NCBI GenBank assembly: GCA_040223615.1
Contig: JAVKFY010000056.1
Coordinates: 54,944-118,943 of the forward strand
Source: JAVKFY01 sp040223615
GTDB taxonomy: Bacteria; Pseudomonadota; Alphaproteobacteria; GCA-2731375
Length of the DNA: 64,000 nucleotides
Direction of reading: 5' to 3'
Below, piece after piece: positions 50,910 to 60,390 of this stretch (position 1 is its first letter; every line of letters starts with the position of its first letter). The notes below the pieces were generated by a model. The model searched no databases, was not told where the DNA came from, and worked only from the letters and a program-made list of their open reading frames with translations. Both the position numbers and the translations under genes were made by a program.

Positions 50910-52120
50910 GCGCCGGCGACCAGCGTGCCGGCCTGTTCCAGCGCCTGGACCTCGCCGGCGCCGATACCGAGGTGGCGGCCAAGAATGTCTGCATTGTGTT
51001 CGCCCAGCGACGGCGCCCAGCGATGGGTAAGGTCGCCGCGTTCGGGAAAACGGAACAGCGAGCCGGGGACCTGGAAGTCGCCAATCACCGGATCGCCGAT
51101 GTCGACCACGGTCAGCCGATGCAGCAGCTGCGGTTCGCGCAGTGCGTCGGCGACGCTCAGCACCGGGGCGCAGGGCACGCGGTGCGACTGCAACGTGCGT
51201 ACCGCATCGGCGTCACTGGGCTGTGCCTTGAGCCAATCCTCCACGACGCGGTTCAGCTCGGTGCGATGCGCCACGCGGCCCGCGTTGTCCTGGAAGCGTG
51301 GGTCGTCGATCAGGTCGGACCGGTCCATCGCGTTGGCCAGGCGGCGCCACATCGCCTCGCCGACCGGGATCAGCACGACGTGGCCCTCGCGCGCGGAGAA
51401 CACACCGGCGGGAACGAGAGTCAGGTGTTGCGTGCCGGAGCGGGTCAGCGCGATCTCGCCACCGGACGCGCTATAGGACTCCACCGCCATGGCGTGGCCC
51501 TGGAAGTAGAAGTCGATCAGCGCCACATCGATGCGCTCGCCGCCGCCGCCACGCTTCAGGCGGCCGTAGAGCGCGGCGTTGACGGCGCCTAGCGCGCAAG
51601 CACCGGCGCCGACATCGCCGATCGCGGCGCCGGTCAGCGGCGGTGCCATGCCGGGCTCGCCGATCATCGAGGTGATGCCGGAATAGGCCTGGCCGACGAA
51701 GTCGAAGCCCGGCAACTCGGCCAGCGGACCGTCCTGCCCGAAGGCGGAGATCGAGCACATGATCAGGTCGGGGTTGAGCTCGCGCACCGCGTCCCAGCCA
51801 AGACCGAGCCGGGCGATGGCGCCGGGCGAGAAATTCTCCACCAGTACGTCGACCTTCGATACCAGCCGTTTCAGCAGGTCGAGCCCGGCCGGCTGGCGCG
51901 GGTCGACGGCGAGGCTCTTCTTGCCGAGATTCTGCTGCACGAAATAGGCGCTGCGCCCACCGCGCCGCACCGGCAGGATCCGCGCCTGATCGCCGGTCGG
52001 CGCCAGCTCGACCTTGATCACCTCGGCGCCGAGCTCGGCCATCGCCCGGGTGCAGACCGGGCCAGCGACGAATTGGGTGAAGTCGAGGACGACGACGCCG
52101 GCCAGCGGCGCCTCAGCCAC
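50906..52120 (-). CDS. Class III CoA-transferase (CaiB/BaiF family)
   Basis: A 404-residue family III CoA-transferase. The catalytic Asp169 is in GDVGAGA, exactly the position of Asp169 in formyl-CoA transferase. Other marks are VVVLDFTQFVAGP at the N-terminus, AELGAEVIKVE, NLGKKSLAVD and VLVENFSPGAI. It transfers CoA between acids, activating a substrate without ATP. The GTG at 52120 fits with GAGGGG upstream and an 8-base overlap with the upstream amidohydrolase gene, so the two are translationally linked. Confidence 0.9.
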   Translation of the reverse strand: MAEAPLAGVVVLDFTQFVAGPVCTRAMAELGAEVIKVELAPTGDQARILPVRRGGRSAYFVQQNLGKKSLAVDPRQPAGLDLLKRLVSKVDVLVENFSPGAIARLGLGWDAVRELNPDLIMCSISAFGQDGPLAELPGFDFVGQAYSGITSMIGEPGMAPPLTGAAIGDVGAGACALGAVNAALYGRLKRGGGGERIDVALIDFYFQGHAMAVESYSASGGEIALTRSGTQHLTLVPAGVFSAREGHVVLIPVGEAMWRRLANAMDRSDLIDDPRFQDNAGRVAHRTELNRVVEDWLKAQPSDADAVRTLQSHRVPCAPVLSVADALREPQLLHRLTVVDIGDPVIGDFQVPGSLFRFPERGDLTHRWAPSLGEHNADILGRHLGIGAGEVQALEQAGTLVAGA

Positions 52121-53831
52121 CCGTGGCCCCTCGCGCGCCGCGCACCAGCGCGCCGGGCAGCTCGCCGGTCGCTTCGCCATTCTCGAACGTGGCGACGCCG
52201 GACACCACGGTCATGTCGTAGCCCTCGGCCCGCTGCACCAGGCGCCGCCCGCCGGCCGGCAGGTCGTAGACCATCTCCGGCGCCCGCAGGCGCAGACGCT
52301 CGAAGTCGATCAGGTTCAAGTCGGCCTTCATCCCCGGCACCAGACGGCCGCGGTCGTTGAGGCCGAACAGCGCCGCGGTCTCGCTGGTCTGGCGCTTCAC
52401 CGCCTGTTCCAGCGATAGCTTCGTGCCACGGGTGCGGTCGCGCGCCCAGTGCGAGAGCATGAAGGTCGGCGTCGAGGCATCGCAAATCAGGCCGCAATGC
52501 GCGCCACCGTCCGACAGGCCCATGATGGTGTTCGGGTGGTCCATCATCTTCTCGATGTCGGAGAAGTCGCCGGCGGCGTAGTTGAAGGCCGGCATGAAGA
52601 TCAACTCGTGGCCATCGCGCTCCAGCAGCACGTCGTAGGCGACCTCCTGCGCGTCGCGGCCCTGCGCGGCGGCGAGCGCGGCGAGGCTGTCGTCAGCGGC
52701 GGGCTCGTAGTCCGGCGGGTCGCCCAGGCGGAACATGCGGTCGAAGCGCTCGGTGACCGTGCGCATGATGTCGCTGCGGTGGCTGACCTTTTCGGCCAGC
52801 ATGCGCGCGCGGAACGCCGGGTCGCGCATCTGCTTCAAGCGCTCGGCCAGCGGCAGCTTGGCGATCTGCTTGTAGCTCGGGCGGCTGACGAAGGGATGCA
52901 GCGAGCTCTCCAGGCCGAGCAGGAAGCCGATCGGCCGACCAGCGACCTGGGCCAGGATCGGTTCGCCCGCCTCGGTCGCGTCGACCGTGCGTTGCAACAG
53001 GCGGACGTACTTGCCCGGGTCGTCGTTGAACTGCGCCAGCAGGAACCAGACCGGCCGGCCCGACTCGCGACGCAGTCGGCGCAGCCAGTCGAACTCCGCC
53101 GCCTCGTCGACAAAGTCGACGTTGACGCCGATGGTGCCCTTGCCGGTGGCGCCGGCGGCGCGGCCCAGAACGACCAGTTCCTCGGTCTCGACATTGAAGC
53201 CGGGGATGTGCTCGCCCCTGGCGGTGCGGTGCACGTCGGTGCGCGAGCTGGTGAAGCCGAGCGCGCCGGCGGCCAGTGCCTGGCGCAGCGCCTCGCTCAT
53301 CGCGTCCAGGTCGTCGGCGGTCGCGGTCTCGTTGGTGGCGCCGCGCTCGCCCATCACGTAGGCGCGCAGCGCGGCATGCGGCAGCTGCGTGCCGATGTCG
53401 ATGGCGCGCGGCAAGCCGGCGAGCGCGTCGAGATACTGCGGAAAGCTCTCCCAGTTCCAGGAGATGCCTTCGTGCAGCGCGGTGCCGGGGATGTCCTCCA
53501 CGCCCTCCATCATCTCGATCAGATAGTCGTGGCTGTCCGGGCGCACCGGCGCGAAACCGACGCCGCAATTGCCCATGACGATGGTGGTGACGCCGTGCCA
53601 GGACGACGGCGCGAGCTGGGGGTCCCAGCTCGCCTGGCCGTCATAGTGGGTGTGCACGTCGACGAAACCGGGCGTGACCACGCGGCCGGCGGCGGCGACC
53701 TCGCGCCGGCCGGGGCCGGCCTTGCCGCCGATCGCGGCGACGCGGCCGTCCTCGATGGCGATGTCGCCGGCGAAGGCCGTCTGGCCGGTCCCGTCCACGA
53801 TCAGGCCGTCGCGTATCACCAAGTCATGCAT
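52113..53831 (-). CDS. D-aminoacylase-type amidohydrolase (N-acyl-D-amino acid deacylase family)
   Basis: A 572-residue metal-dependent amidohydrolase. The metal site starts with DVHTHYD (His60, His62) and GNCGVGFAP is typical of the D-aminoacylase group; the rest has the TIM-barrel with a C-terminal beta-sandwich domain (KADLNLIDFERLRL, GVATFENGEATGEL). It hydrolyses N-acyl amino acids, carbamoyl amino acids or related cyclic amides. ATG at 53831 has GGAGAG about 6 bases upstream. It overlaps the CoA-transferase, and 77 bases separate it from the divergent HyuA gene, suggesting a shared function in amide catabolism. Confidence 0.87.
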   Translation of the reverse strand: MHDLVIRDGLIVDGTGQTAFAGDIAIEDGRVAAIGGKAGPGRREVAAAGRVVTPGFVDVHTHYDGQASWDPQLAPSSWHGVTTIVMGNCGVGFAPVRPDSHDYLIEMMEGVEDIPGTALHEGISWNWESFPQYLDALAGLPRAIDIGTQLPHAALRAYVMGERGATNETATADDLDAMSEALRQALAAGALGFTSSRTDVHRTARGEHIPGFNVETEELVVLGRAAGATGKGTIGVNVDFVDEAAEFDWLRRLRRESGRPVWFLLAQFNDDPGKYVRLLQRTVDATEAGEPILAQVAGRPIGFLLGLESSLHPFVSRPSYKQIAKLPLAERLKQMRDPAFRARMLAEKVSHRSDIMRTVTERFDRMFRLGDPPDYEPAADDSLAALAAAQGRDAQEVAYDVLLERDGHELIFMPAFNYAAGDFSDIEKMMDHPNTIMGLSDGGAHCGLICDASTPTFMLSHWARDRTRGTKLSLEQAVKRQTSETAALFGLNDRGRLVPGMKADLNLIDFERLRLRAPEMVYDLPAGGRRLVQRAEGYDMTVVSGVATFENGEATGELPGALVRGARGATGG

Positions 53832-53908
53832 GACGCTCTCTCCACATCCGTTACGCAATGCTATCGTCGCAGCACCGTTCACGCCACCGAGACTCGGCCC
53901 GCCCCCAG

Positions 53909-55999
53909 ATGAGAACAGCCCCCCGCGTATCCTTCGACATCGGCGGCACCTTCGCCGACGTGGTGGCGATGACCCCCGATGGCGCCTTGCGCACGTACAA
54001 GCTGCTGTCGCTGCCGGAACAGGTCGCCGGCGACGTGCGCGACCGCCTGCTCGACGTGATGGGCGCCAGCGGCGCCGGCGAGCTGGAAAGCCTGGTCCAC
54101 GGCACCACGATCTGTTCCAACGCGCTGCTGGAAGGCAAGGGCGCCAGGACCGGGCTGTTGACCACAACCGGCTTCCGCGACGAGCTGGAAATGCACCGGC
54201 AGGCCCGGCCCGGCATCTACGACTTCCTGTGGCAGCGGCGGCCGCCGCTGATCCCGCGCCGGTTGCGGCGCGAGGTGAACGAGCGCGTCACTGGCGCGGG
54301 CGAGGTGTTCCGACCGCTCGACCTCGACGATGCCCGCGCGGCGCTGCTGGCGCTGCAGGTACAAGATATCGAGGCGCTGGCGATCTGCTTCATCAACGCC
54401 TTCGCCAATCCGGCACACGAGCGCGAGGTGGCCGACCTGGCGCGCGAACTGCTGCCCGACGCGGCGCTCTCGGTCTCGCACGAAGTGCTGCCCGAGATCC
54501 GCGAATACGAGCGGACCAGCACCACGGCGGTGAATGCCTACCTGATGCCGGTGGTGGAACGCTACATCGGCGGCCTGGAACAGACGTTGGGCGGCTACTG
54601 CTCGCGTGGCCTGCGCATCGTGCAATCGAATGGCGGGCTGACCACGGCGGAGCAGGCGCGGCGCTTTCCGGTACGACTGGTCGAGTCGGGGCCCGCCGCC
54701 GGCGTGCTGGCGTGTGCCGTACTGTGCCGCGAGGTCGGGCTGGATCGCGCCGTCTCGTTCGACATGGGCGGCACCACGGTGAAGGCCTGTCTGATCGAGG
54801 ACGGCGCGCCGGTGGAGAAGACCGAGCTGGAGGTTGGCGGCGAGGCCAACGCCAGCGCGCGCTACAGCCGCGGCGCCGGCTATGCGATCTCGGTGCCGTC
54901 GCTCGACATCGTCGAGGCCGGTGCCGGCGGCGGCTCGATTGCCTGGATAGACGACGGCGGCACGCTCCGGGTCGGACCGCACAGCGCCGGCGCCGCGCCC
55001 GGCCCGGTGTGCTATGGGCGCGGCGCCACCGAACCGACGATCACCGACGCCAACGTCGCCATCGGTTTCATGAACCCGACCGCGATCGCCGGCGGCTCGG
55101 TCCCGATCGACCGGCCCGCAGCGCTGACGGCGTTCGAGCGGGCGCTGTGTCCGCGCCTCGACCTGCCGCCGCTGGCCGCCGCGCACGGCGTGCACACGGT
55201 GGCCAACGCGGCGATGACGCGGGCGATCCGGGCAGTGACGACCGAACGCGGCCGCAACCCGCGCGACTACACGCTGGTCGCCTTCGGCGGCTCGGGCCCG
55301 GTGCACGCGGCCGGGCTGGCCGAAGCGCTGGACATGAGACGGGTCTACGTGCCGCTCTATCCCGGGCTGTTCAGCGCGCTGGGCCTGCTGCTCGCCGACC
55401 TGCGCTACGACCACGTGCGAAGCGTGCCCGGCCGGCTCGACGCGCTCGGCGCCGACGACCTGCTGGCGCGGTTCGAGACCATCGCCGCCGACATTGGCGA
55501 GGAGATGCGGCAGGACAATATCGACGCCGCCACCGTCCGTTTCGAGCGCTACCTCGACCTGCGCTACCAGCGGCAGACCTCGGAGCTGACCATCGCCGTG
55601 CCGGACGACGTCACCGCCGAGACATTGGTCGCGAGCCTGACAGAGCGGTTTCATGCCGCGCACGAACTGTCCTACGGCTACCGCAGTGCGGACGAGGCGA
55701 TCGCGGTGGTCAGCCTGCGCCTGAAGGCGACGGCGCCGGCCCGCGCGATCAGCTTCGGCGACGCGGCGGCGGCCTTTCGGCGCGACCCCGGCAACGCCAC
55801 GGAGAGTACCCGCGAGGCCTACTTCGGCCCCGACCACGGCACGCTGGCGACGCGGATCATCACACGTGCCGGGCTGATCGACCGGTCCTGCGAGGGCCCG
55901 GTGGTGATCGAGGCGTTCGACACCACGGTCGTGGTGCCGCCGGGCTGGCGGGCACGCCTCGACGACTATGCCAGCATCGTGCTGGAGCGAGAGCCATGA
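53909..55999 (+). CDS. hyuA: Hydantoinase/oxoprolinase subunit A (HyuA)
   Basis: A 696-residue HyuA-type subunit. The N-terminal domain starts with VSFDIGGTFADVVA (a phosphate-binding-like DxGGT loop), followed by LVHGTTICSNALLEGKG, a second ASKHA-type block SFDMGGTTVKACLIEDG near 300, and the C-terminal domain with FGGSGPVHAAGLAEAL. Such subunits, with HyuB, carry out ATP-dependent hydrolysis of hydantoins, 5-oxoproline or N-methylhydantoin, or carboxylate acetophenone-type ketones. Which of these applies is not readable. The ATG at 53909 gives a normal-length N-terminus; a frame 51 bases longer has no ribosome site. The end overlaps HyuB (ATGA). Confidence 0.9.
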   Translation: MRTAPRVSFDIGGTFADVVAMTPDGALRTYKLLSLPEQVAGDVRDRLLDVMGASGAGELESLVHGTTICSNALLEGKGARTGLLTTTGFRDELEMHRQARPGIYDFLWQRRPPLIPRRLRREVNERVTGAGEVFRPLDLDDARAALLALQVQDIEALAICFINAFANPAHEREVADLARELLPDAALSVSHEVLPEIREYERTSTTAVNAYLMPVVERYIGGLEQTLGGYCSRGLRIVQSNGGLTTAEQARRFPVRLVESGPAAGVLACAVLCREVGLDRAVSFDMGGTTVKACLIEDGAPVEKTELEVGGEANASARYSRGAGYAISVPSLDIVEAGAGGGSIAWIDDGGTLRVGPHSAGAAPGPVCYGRGATEPTITDANVAIGFMNPTAIAGGSVPIDRPAALTAFERALCPRLDLPPLAAAHGVHTVANAAMTRAIRAVTTERGRNPRDYTLVAFGGSGPVHAAGLAEALDMRRVYVPLYPGLFSALGLLLADLRYDHVRSVPGRLDALGADDLLARFETIAADIGEEMRQDNIDAATVRFERYLDLRYQRQTSELTIAVPDDVTAETLVASLTERFHAAHELSYGYRSADEAIAVVSLRLKATAPARAISFGDAAAAFRRDPGNATESTREAYFGPDHGTLATRIITRAGLIDRSCEGPVVIEAFDTTVVVPPGWRARLDDYASIVLEREP

Positions 56000-57714
56000 G
56001 CGAGAGCTTCGATCCGATTCTCACCGAGGTGATGCGGCACGAGCTGATCGCGGTCTCGGAAGAGATGAACATCACCATGAAGCAGACCACGCGGTCGATC
56101 GTCGCCAAGGAGGGCGGCGACTTCTCTGCCGGCCTGCTCGACGCGCACGGCCGTGTGATCGCGCAGGCCGTGCCCTATGGGCTGGGCTACTTCACGGCGG
56201 TGATGCCGCACATCATCGCCGCCTACGGCGGCAGCTTCCGGGCGGGCGACATCATCATCTCCAACGACCCCTACGGCGGCCTGTCGCACCTGCCGGACAT
56301 CGCCGTGGTGCTGCCGATCTTTCACGACGGCACGCACCGGGGCTTCGCGGCGGTGGTGCAGCACCACACCGACATCGGCGGGCGGTTCCCCGGCGGCATG
56401 GGCCTGCCGTGCGAGGAGATCTACGAGGAAGGTCTGCGGCTGCCGGCGCTCCGCTACTACGAAGCCGGGCGGCGCAACGAAGCGGTGCAGGCGATCATCG
56501 CCGCCAACGTGCGTGCGCCGGACGACGTGCTGGGCGACCTGGACGCGGCCGTCGCCGCCTGCCGGCGCGGCGAGCGCGGCTTGAGCGCGCTGATCGACAA
56601 GCACGGCGCCGAGGCCGTCGGGGCCTGCGCCCGCCACCTGCTGCGGCACAGCGAGGACGCCATGCGCAAGGCGCTGCGCGCGGTCCCCAACGGCCGCTAC
56701 AGCCACAGCGAACGGTTCGACAGCGGCACCGGCGCGGCGGTGGACCTGGCGGTAACTCTGGTGTTCAAGAACGGCGACGTCACCATCGACTTCACCGGCA
56801 CCGGCGCGCAATTGCGCAACGCACTCAACGTGCCGCCGGACATGATCGGCAATTGGGTCGCCAACATGGTGTTCCTGGCGCTGCTCGGCGGCGGCGATAT
56901 CACCATCAACTCCGGCCTGTTCGCGCCGATCACCACCGTCGCGCCGGAAGGCAGCGTGCTGCGTCCCAACTTCCCGGCAGCGGTCGGCTCGCGCGGACAG
57001 TTGCTGTGGCGGGTGACCGACCTGGTGACGGCGGCGCTGGCCAAGGCAATCCCGGAGCGCATGCCGGCGGCCTCCGAAGGTGGCATCTCGATGATGGTCT
57101 ACACGCCGGCCGACGGCGGCGGCATGCTGACCGAGATGTATGCCAGCGGCTGGGGCGGGCGGCCGGACAGCGATGGTATCGACGGGGTGATGCCGGTCGG
57201 CATGTCCGGCTTCCGCGCCACGCCGGCCGAATCCATTGAACAGGAAATGCCGGTGATGCTGGACGGCTTCGGGTTCGTGCCCGATACCGGCGGCGCTGGC
57301 GCGCATCGCGGCAGCCTGTCGGTGTTCCGGCGCTGGCGCTTCGGTGCGCCGGGCCGGGTGATGCTGCGCACCTGTCGCGTCGACTCGCTGCCCTACGGCC
57401 TTGCCGGCGGCGAGGACGGCACGCCGTTCAAGGCGATCCTTGAGCGCGACGGCGAGGCCACCGAGCTTCCTGCCCGGATCATGCTCGATATCGAGGTGCG
57501 CCCCGGCGACGTGCTGACCCACGTGCAGCCCGGCGCCGGCGGCCATCGACCGGCGCATCAGCGCGACCCGGACCGGGTGCTGGCCGATGTGCTGGACGAG
57601 AAGGTCACGCCGGCCCAAGCCGAGCGCGTCTACGGCGTCGCTATCGATCCCGCGACCGGAACCATCGACGCGGCGGCAACGACACGCCTCAGGGCGCGCC
57701 GTCAGGCGACCTGA
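55996..57714 (+). CDS. hyuB: Hydantoinase/oxoprolinase subunit B (HyuB)
   Basis: A 572-residue HyuB-type subunit. Typical blocks are DPILTEVMRHELIAVSEEM, DFSAGLLDAHGRVIAQAV, GDIIISNDPYGGLSHLPDI, VVQHHTDIGGRFPGGMG and the C-terminal GLAGGEDGTP. It forms a complex with HyuA. Its ATG overlaps the HyuA stop. A very long frame that begins upstream (from 53650) overlaps hyuA in another frame and has no coding support, so the start at 55996 is right. Confidence 0.9.
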   Translation: MSESFDPILTEVMRHELIAVSEEMNITMKQTTRSIVAKEGGDFSAGLLDAHGRVIAQAVPYGLGYFTAVMPHIIAAYGGSFRAGDIIISNDPYGGLSHLPDIAVVLPIFHDGTHRGFAAVVQHHTDIGGRFPGGMGLPCEEIYEEGLRLPALRYYEAGRRNEAVQAIIAANVRAPDDVLGDLDAAVAACRRGERGLSALIDKHGAEAVGACARHLLRHSEDAMRKALRAVPNGRYSHSERFDSGTGAAVDLAVTLVFKNGDVTIDFTGTGAQLRNALNVPPDMIGNWVANMVFLALLGGGDITINSGLFAPITTVAPEGSVLRPNFPAAVGSRGQLLWRVTDLVTAALAKAIPERMPAASEGGISMMVYTPADGGGMLTEMYASGWGGRPDSDGIDGVMPVGMSGFRATPAESIEQEMPVMLDGFGFVPDTGGAGAHRGSLSVFRRWRFGAPGRVMLRTCRVDSLPYGLAGGEDGTPFKAILERDGEATELPARIMLDIEVRPGDVLTHVQPGAGGHRPAHQRDPDRVLADVLDEKVTPAQAERVYGVAIDPATGTIDAAATTRLRARRQAT

Positions 57715-57780
57715 TAGCGCCCCGTCTCGCCGATGCTGGACATCCGGGGGTCGCGGATCGCGCCCCGGCTGTCGATTGAT

Positions 57781-59463
57781 TCAGGTTTCATCGGCAGGCT
57801 GCGCGGCGCGCGGGCACCGGTCTCCGCCAGTTGCGCCGGTCAGCACATCGGCGTCAGCGGCGACATGGCCGGTCGCCATCCGCGCCAGCGCTTCGGCGTC
57901 AGCCGGCGGCTCGTCGCCGCGCCAGGCGACATGCAGGTCGGGACGCAGCAGGAACAGCCGCCGGCCATAGACCTTGCGGATACGCGGCTCGTTCAAGCGT
58001 TGCACCGCCAACGGTGCACCCAGATTCTCGAACGCGCGTTCCAGCGGCGCGGCGTCGATGTCGCCGGCCAGGTCGAGCAGGGTGTAGCCGTCGCCAAGCG
58101 CGTCCTGCATCGCGCGGCCGTCGCTGAGCCACATGTGCGGCAGGCGCATGCCGGGGCGGGTGTGCGGGACGTAGCGGCTGCGCTCCCACACCGGCTCATT
58201 GTCCGGCTCGTCGGCAATCAGCGCCGAGCCGGCATAGGTGTAGTTCATCTCCGCGCCGATCATGCCGTGCATACGACCATGGTGTTCGGCGAAGGCAGCG
58301 GCCAGCTCGTCGCGCTTCGCCATGCCGGCGGGGCCGTCGTCGTCGACCTCCGGCGTCACCAGGGCCCGCCACAGCGGCACGCCTGCGGCCGCCCAACCGG
58401 CCGAGTCGGTGTTGTAGAGGCCGACCGGCCGCCGCTCGGCCTCGTAGCTCGCGAGCAGCGCCGGACCGCCCCAGCCGTGAACCGCGCCGGCCAGCTTCCA
58501 CGACAGGTCGAAGGCGTCACCGACGCCGCTGTTCATCCCGAGCCCGCCGGTCGGGATCACCAGGTGCACCGCGTCGCCGGCCAGGAACACGCGGCCCCTG
58601 CCGTAGTGTTCGGCGACCAGCAGGTTGTGACGCCAGCTCTGCACATGGCGCACGTCGAGGTCGCAGTCGAAGCCGATCAGGTCGCGCAGCACCGGGCGGA
58701 AGTCGGTGTCGGCCGGCAACGACGTATGCAGGGTGAACTCCTTGCGGTCGCCCTGGGCGATGATCACGGAGCCCTTGTCGTCGGCAAAGTTGTAGTGCCG
58801 CCCCTTGCCGGCGCGGATGCGCTCGTAGAGGTCCTCGGCGTGGAAGATCACCTGGCGTACGTCGCGCAGCCCACCGCGGCCTTGCAATGGAATATCGAGG
58901 GCGCGGCGCACCGCCGAGCGGCCACCGTCGCAGCCGACCAGATAGCTGGCCTGGAATGACAGTGCCTCGCCGTCGAGCGTGCGCACCGATGCGGTAACGC
59001 CATCGCCGTCCTGGCCTACGTCGATCACCTCGTGGCCATAGCGCACGGTGACATTCGGCGTCGCCTCGGCGATCTGCTTCAGCAACGGCTCGATCTTGTT
59101 CTGGCTGACGAGCTGATAGGGCTCACGCGGCAGCGAACTGTCGGTGCAAGCCGCGATGCGCTCGCGAGCCTCGGCCACGGACGGAAATGGCAACACCGCG
59201 ATCGCCGGCTCGCTCATCCGGCGCAGCAGAAACACGTGCATCGGATTGTCTGGCGGATAGCCCAGCGCGCGGATGCGGTCGGCCAAGCCGATACGCCTGT
59301 ACATCTCCATCGAGCGCGCGTTGGTGCGGTCCATCTTCGGCCACACCGTCGGCGTCGCGTTGCGCTCCAGCAGCAGTGTGCGCACGCCGCGCCGTCCCAG
59401 GTCGATCGCCAGGGTCAGCCCGACCGGCCCGCCGCCGGCAACGATCACGTCGTGGGAAACCAT
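57781..59463 (-). CDS. FAD-dependent aromatic hydroxylase (PheA/TfdB/MhpA-like)
   Basis: A 560-residue class A flavin monooxygenase. FAD-binding GGGPVGL is near 10-16, the NADPH/flavin DG motif is LVGCDGGRSAVRR near 180, and the GD motif with the flavin pocket is FLAGDAVHLVIPTGGLGMNSGVGDA near 290. A C-terminal thioredoxin-like domain (about 420-545) ends in the Ala-rich tail. It hydroxylates phenols or hydroxyphenyl acids. The ATG at 59463 has only a weak GGAG nearby, so the start could be the GTG six bases upstream. It lies on the same strand as, and 123 bases from, the downstream Liv operon, with which it probably works. Confidence 0.87.
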   Translation of the reverse strand: MVSHDVIVAGGGPVGLTLAIDLGRRGVRTLLLERNATPTVWPKMDRTNARSMEMYRRIGLADRIRALGYPPDNPMHVFLLRRMSEPAIAVLPFPSVAEARERIAACTDSSLPREPYQLVSQNKIEPLLKQIAEATPNVTVRYGHEVIDVGQDGDGVTASVRTLDGEALSFQASYLVGCDGGRSAVRRALDIPLQGRGGLRDVRQVIFHAEDLYERIRAGKGRHYNFADDKGSVIIAQGDRKEFTLHTSLPADTDFRPVLRDLIGFDCDLDVRHVQSWRHNLLVAEHYGRGRVFLAGDAVHLVIPTGGLGMNSGVGDAFDLSWKLAGAVHGWGGPALLASYEAERRPVGLYNTDSAGWAAAGVPLWRALVTPEVDDDGPAGMAKRDELAAAFAEHHGRMHGMIGAEMNYTYAGSALIADEPDNEPVWERSRYVPHTRPGMRLPHMWLSDGRAMQDALGDGYTLLDLAGDIDAAPLERAFENLGAPLAVQRLNEPRIRKVYGRRLFLLRPDLHVAWRGDEPPADAEALARMATGHVAADADVLTGATGGDRCPRAAQPADET

Positions 59464-59586
59464 CTCCACGCAAGTATGCGCTGGTAGCCACCCGCGACCC
59501 AACCCCACCAAGCGGCGACGCCCGGCACGCTGCAGCTTTCGTGAGGATCGCGTTCCGCGCCGGCATCGGCCGGCGCGGTGGCGACG

Positions 59587-60390
59587 TCAGATCGCCAGGT
59601 ACTGCTGACGCATGTCGGCGTCGTCCAGGACCTCTTGCGCGACGCCGTCGAACACCACCTGGCCCATGTCCAGGATGATGGCGCGGTCGGCCAGGTGCAG
59701 CGCCGCGATGGCGTTCTGCTCGACGATGATGGCGGTCATGCCGAGCGACTTGATCTGCTCCAGCGTGCGCTCGATCTCCTGCACGATCACCGGTGCCAGA
59801 CCCTCGTAGGGTTCGTCCAGCAGCAGCAGCTTCACGTCACGGGCCAACGTGCGGCCGATCGCCAGCATCTGCTGCTCGCCGCCGGACAGCGTGGTGCCCT
59901 CCTGCTTGCGGCGTTCGCCCAAGCGCGGGAACAGCTCGTAGATGCGCTCGATCGGCCAGCCCACCGGCGGCGCGATCTGCGCCAGCTTGAGGTTTTCCTC
60001 CACCGTCAGGCCCTGGATGATGCGCCGGTCCTCGGGCACCAGTCCGATGCCGTTCTGCGCCGCCTGGTGCGCGCGCATCTTGTGCAGCGCCTGGCCATCT
60101 AGCCAGATCTCGCCGGACTTGAGCGCCGGATCGTCGACCCGGGCGATGGCGCGCAGCGTGGAGGTCTTGCCGGCACCGTTGCGGCCCAGCAGCGCGACGA
60201 TCTCGCCTTCACGGACCTCGAAGTCGACGCCCTGAACGATGTAGCTCTCGCCGTAGTAGGCGTGGACGTCGCGGCAGGCGAAATAGGCCGGGCCGGTATC
60301 CGCCGCCGTCTGGACCGTCGCGGCGGTGTCACTCGGTTGACCCGGGCTGTCCATCTGGCTCCCCCACATGCGCGGCACACTCAACGTCAT
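59587..60390 (-). CDS. livF: Branched-chain-type ABC transporter ATPase LivF
   Basis: A 267-residue LivF ATPase. About 30 extra N-terminal residues (MTLSVPRMWGSQMDSPGQPS...) precede the conserved start (YFACRDVHAYYGES). Walker A GRNGAGKTS, LVPEDRRIIQGLTVEENL, signature LSGGEQQMLAIGRTL, Walker B LLLLDEPYEGLAP and switch VEQNAI are intact. The ATG at 60390 overlaps the livG stop (ATGA). It is the last gene of the minus-strand operon livH-livM-livG-livF. Confidence 0.9.
   Translation of the reverse strand: MTLSVPRMWGSQMDSPGQPSDTAATVQTAADTGPAYFACRDVHAYYGESYIVQGVDFEVREGEIVALLGRNGAGKTSTLRAIARVDDPALKSGEIWLDGQALHKMRAHQAAQNGIGLVPEDRRIIQGLTVEENLKLAQIAPPVGWPIERIYELFPRLGERRKQEGTTLSGGEQQMLAIGRTLARDVKLLLLDEPYEGLAPVIVQEIERTLEQIKSLGMTAIIVEQNAIAALHLADRAIILDMGQVVFDGVAQEVLDDADMRQQYLAI

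Noticed and set aside
53650..57714. A 1354-residue plus-strand frame running through hyuA and hyuB
   Set aside because: Only its part from 55996 is the real hyuB. The part before overlaps hyuA in another frame and is an Arg/Ala/Gly-rich frame typical of high-GC shadows.
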